A program made the position numbers and the translations under genes. This document shows, piece after piece, positions 6,999 through 7,773 of a DNA stretch of 7,773 nucleotides. Numbering within the stretch: the first letter of the stretch is position 1; every line of letters starts with the position of its first letter. Below the pieces are notes generated by a model. It made no database searches. It had not been told where the DNA came from and worked only from the letters and a program-made list of their open reading frames with translations. This DNA is from an uncultured Dyadobacter sp. (GTDB lineage: Bacteria > Bacteroidota > Bacteroidia > Cytophagales > Spirosomataceae): contig CAMLNK010000158.1 in the NCBI GenBank assembly GCA_946481035.1, positions 1 to 7,773 of the forward strand, read 5' to 3'.

Positions 6999-7773
6999 AT
7001 GTTTTCTTTTAAAAGGCTGCTTTTTCTTGCTTTAATCTCCTTATTGGTTTCGTTTTCCAGCGTTCGTGCGCAGTCTGTTTCGGTGGCCGACGCAGGCATT
7101 CGGCCCGATACCTATGAAAATGTGACCGCCCGCGTGCAGAAAGTGATCGACGAGGCCATCCAAAGCGGGCAAAAGACGCTCGTTTTTCCCAAAGGGCGTT
7201 ACGATTTCTGGCCCGATGGCGCAATTCGCGCCCAATACTTTATTTCCAACACAGCCACTGAAGAGGAGGACCCTGAGAAGATCAGGACGATCGGCATGCG
7301 CTTTAAAAATGCCCGGAACCTGACCGTGGAAGGCAATGGTGCATTGTTTGTGTTTCATGGGAAAATGACCACCATCGTACTCGATCATTGCCGGAATGTG
7401 AAGCTGCAAAATATCCGCGTCGATTTCGAGCGGCCCACCATGTCGGAAATGCGGTATGCCCGTGTTGCCGAAGGGAATGTGGAGCTCGATATCCACCCCG
7501 ATGCGCGCTACGCCATCCGCGACGGCCGCCTCGAGTGGTTCGGGGAAGGATGGAAGACGAACCATTTCCACGCCGTGGAGTTCGATACGACCTTGAAAAC
7601 AATGCGGTACTCCAACTGGAAAGCTTTTGCCAATAGCAAAGCAACGGAGATTGCTCCGCACCGCGTCCGGTTCGACACACCCCGCGATTTCAAACCCAAA
7701 GAAGGAAACATCCTGACTGTCCGCGACATTATCCGCGACCAGGTGGGAATGCTGGTGCTTGAAAGCAAGGATA
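6999..7773 (+). CDS. GH110 family alpha-1,3-galactosidase, 3' partial
   Basis: The frame opens at ATG 6999 and runs to the window edge without a stop, showing 258 residues of a protein that GH110 members extend to roughly 600. Residues 1-24 form a signal peptide ending VRA|Q with no lipobox cysteine, so a soluble periplasmic or secreted enzyme is expected. The mature start (VADAGIRPDTYENVTARVQKVID) and LVFPKGRYDFWPD (61-73) are typical of the first turns of right-handed parallel beta-helix enzymes. The block FHGKMTTIVLDHCRNVKLQN (119-138), followed by IRVDFERPTMSE (139-150), is what I associate with GH110, inverting exo-enzymes that remove terminal alpha-1,3-linked galactose (for example from blood group B-type structures). 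The catalytic acids lie in the later part of the family and are outside the window, so they cannot be checked. A related polygalacturonase-like beta-helix hydrolase is the main alternative. Its place after a SusCD operon fits glycan breakdown after import. Confidence 0.78.
   Translation, partial: MFSFKRLLFLALISLLVSFSSVRAQSVSVADAGIRPDTYENVTARVQKVIDEAIQSGQKTLVFPKGRYDFWPDGAIRAQYFISNTATEEEDPEKIRTIGMRFKNARNLTVEGNGALFVFHGKMTTIVLDHCRNVKLQNIRVDFERPTMSEMRYARVAEGNVELDIHPDARYAIRDGRLEWFGEGWKTNHFHAVEFDTTLKTMRYSNWKAFANSKATEIAPHRVRFDTPRDFKPKEGNILTVRDIIRDQVGMLVLESKD

Noticed and set aside
7041..7661. Minus-strand open frame of 206 codons opposite the enzyme gene
   Set aside because: The + strand frame from 6999 has a signal peptide and GH110-like motifs through the whole region; the reverse frame has no domain signal.

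Overview
The window is a slice of a polysaccharide utilization locus (PUL) from a Bacteroidota genome. The evidence is a FecR-type anti-sigma factor, a SusC-type TonB-dependent transporter with an STN signalling domain, a SusD-type surface lipoprotein and a further small surface lipoprotein, all on the + strand in tight succession. A-rich start contexts without clear Shine-Dalgarno sequences fit this phylum. The moderate, slightly GC-rich composition and the style of the proteins suggest the Cytophagales (a Dyadobacter-like member of Spirosomataceae) rather than gut Bacteroides; this genus-level guess is inference.

Layout: 1-991 is the 3' part of a fecR gene whose start lies before the window. 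992-1179 is a 188-base leader. It holds a strong hairpin (1054-1081), a minus-strand terminator-like A/T tract, three TCTCCAAA repeats and a possible minus-strand promoter. 1180-4608 is susC, 4619-6400 is susD (10-base gap) and 6413-6925 is a DUF5018-related lipoprotein (12-base gap). An intrinsic terminator follows at 6936-6971. From 6999 a secreted right-handed beta-helix enzyme, best read as a GH110 alpha-1,3-galactosidase, runs off the window end.

How it fits together: an outer-membrane SusC/SusD pair, probably with the small lipoprotein as a third surface glycan-binding partner, captures and imports an oligosaccharide. The STN domain of SusC would report substrate to FecR, which would release an ECF sigma factor (expected just upstream, not seen) to turn the operon on. 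The periplasmic GH110 enzyme would trim terminal alpha-1,3-linked galactose from the imported glycan.

The least routine signal is in the fecR-susC leader: a terminator-like structure that only makes sense on the minus strand, with a candidate minus-strand promoter about 120 bases away. Together they could define a small antisense RNA to the susC 5' leader, comparable to the cis-antisense RNAs known from Bacteroides fragilis PULs. The terminator between the transporter genes and the enzyme gene is a second regulatory feature. No mobile elements, tRNA/rRNA genes or CRISPR arrays were seen, and no stretch over 300 bases lacks a gene.
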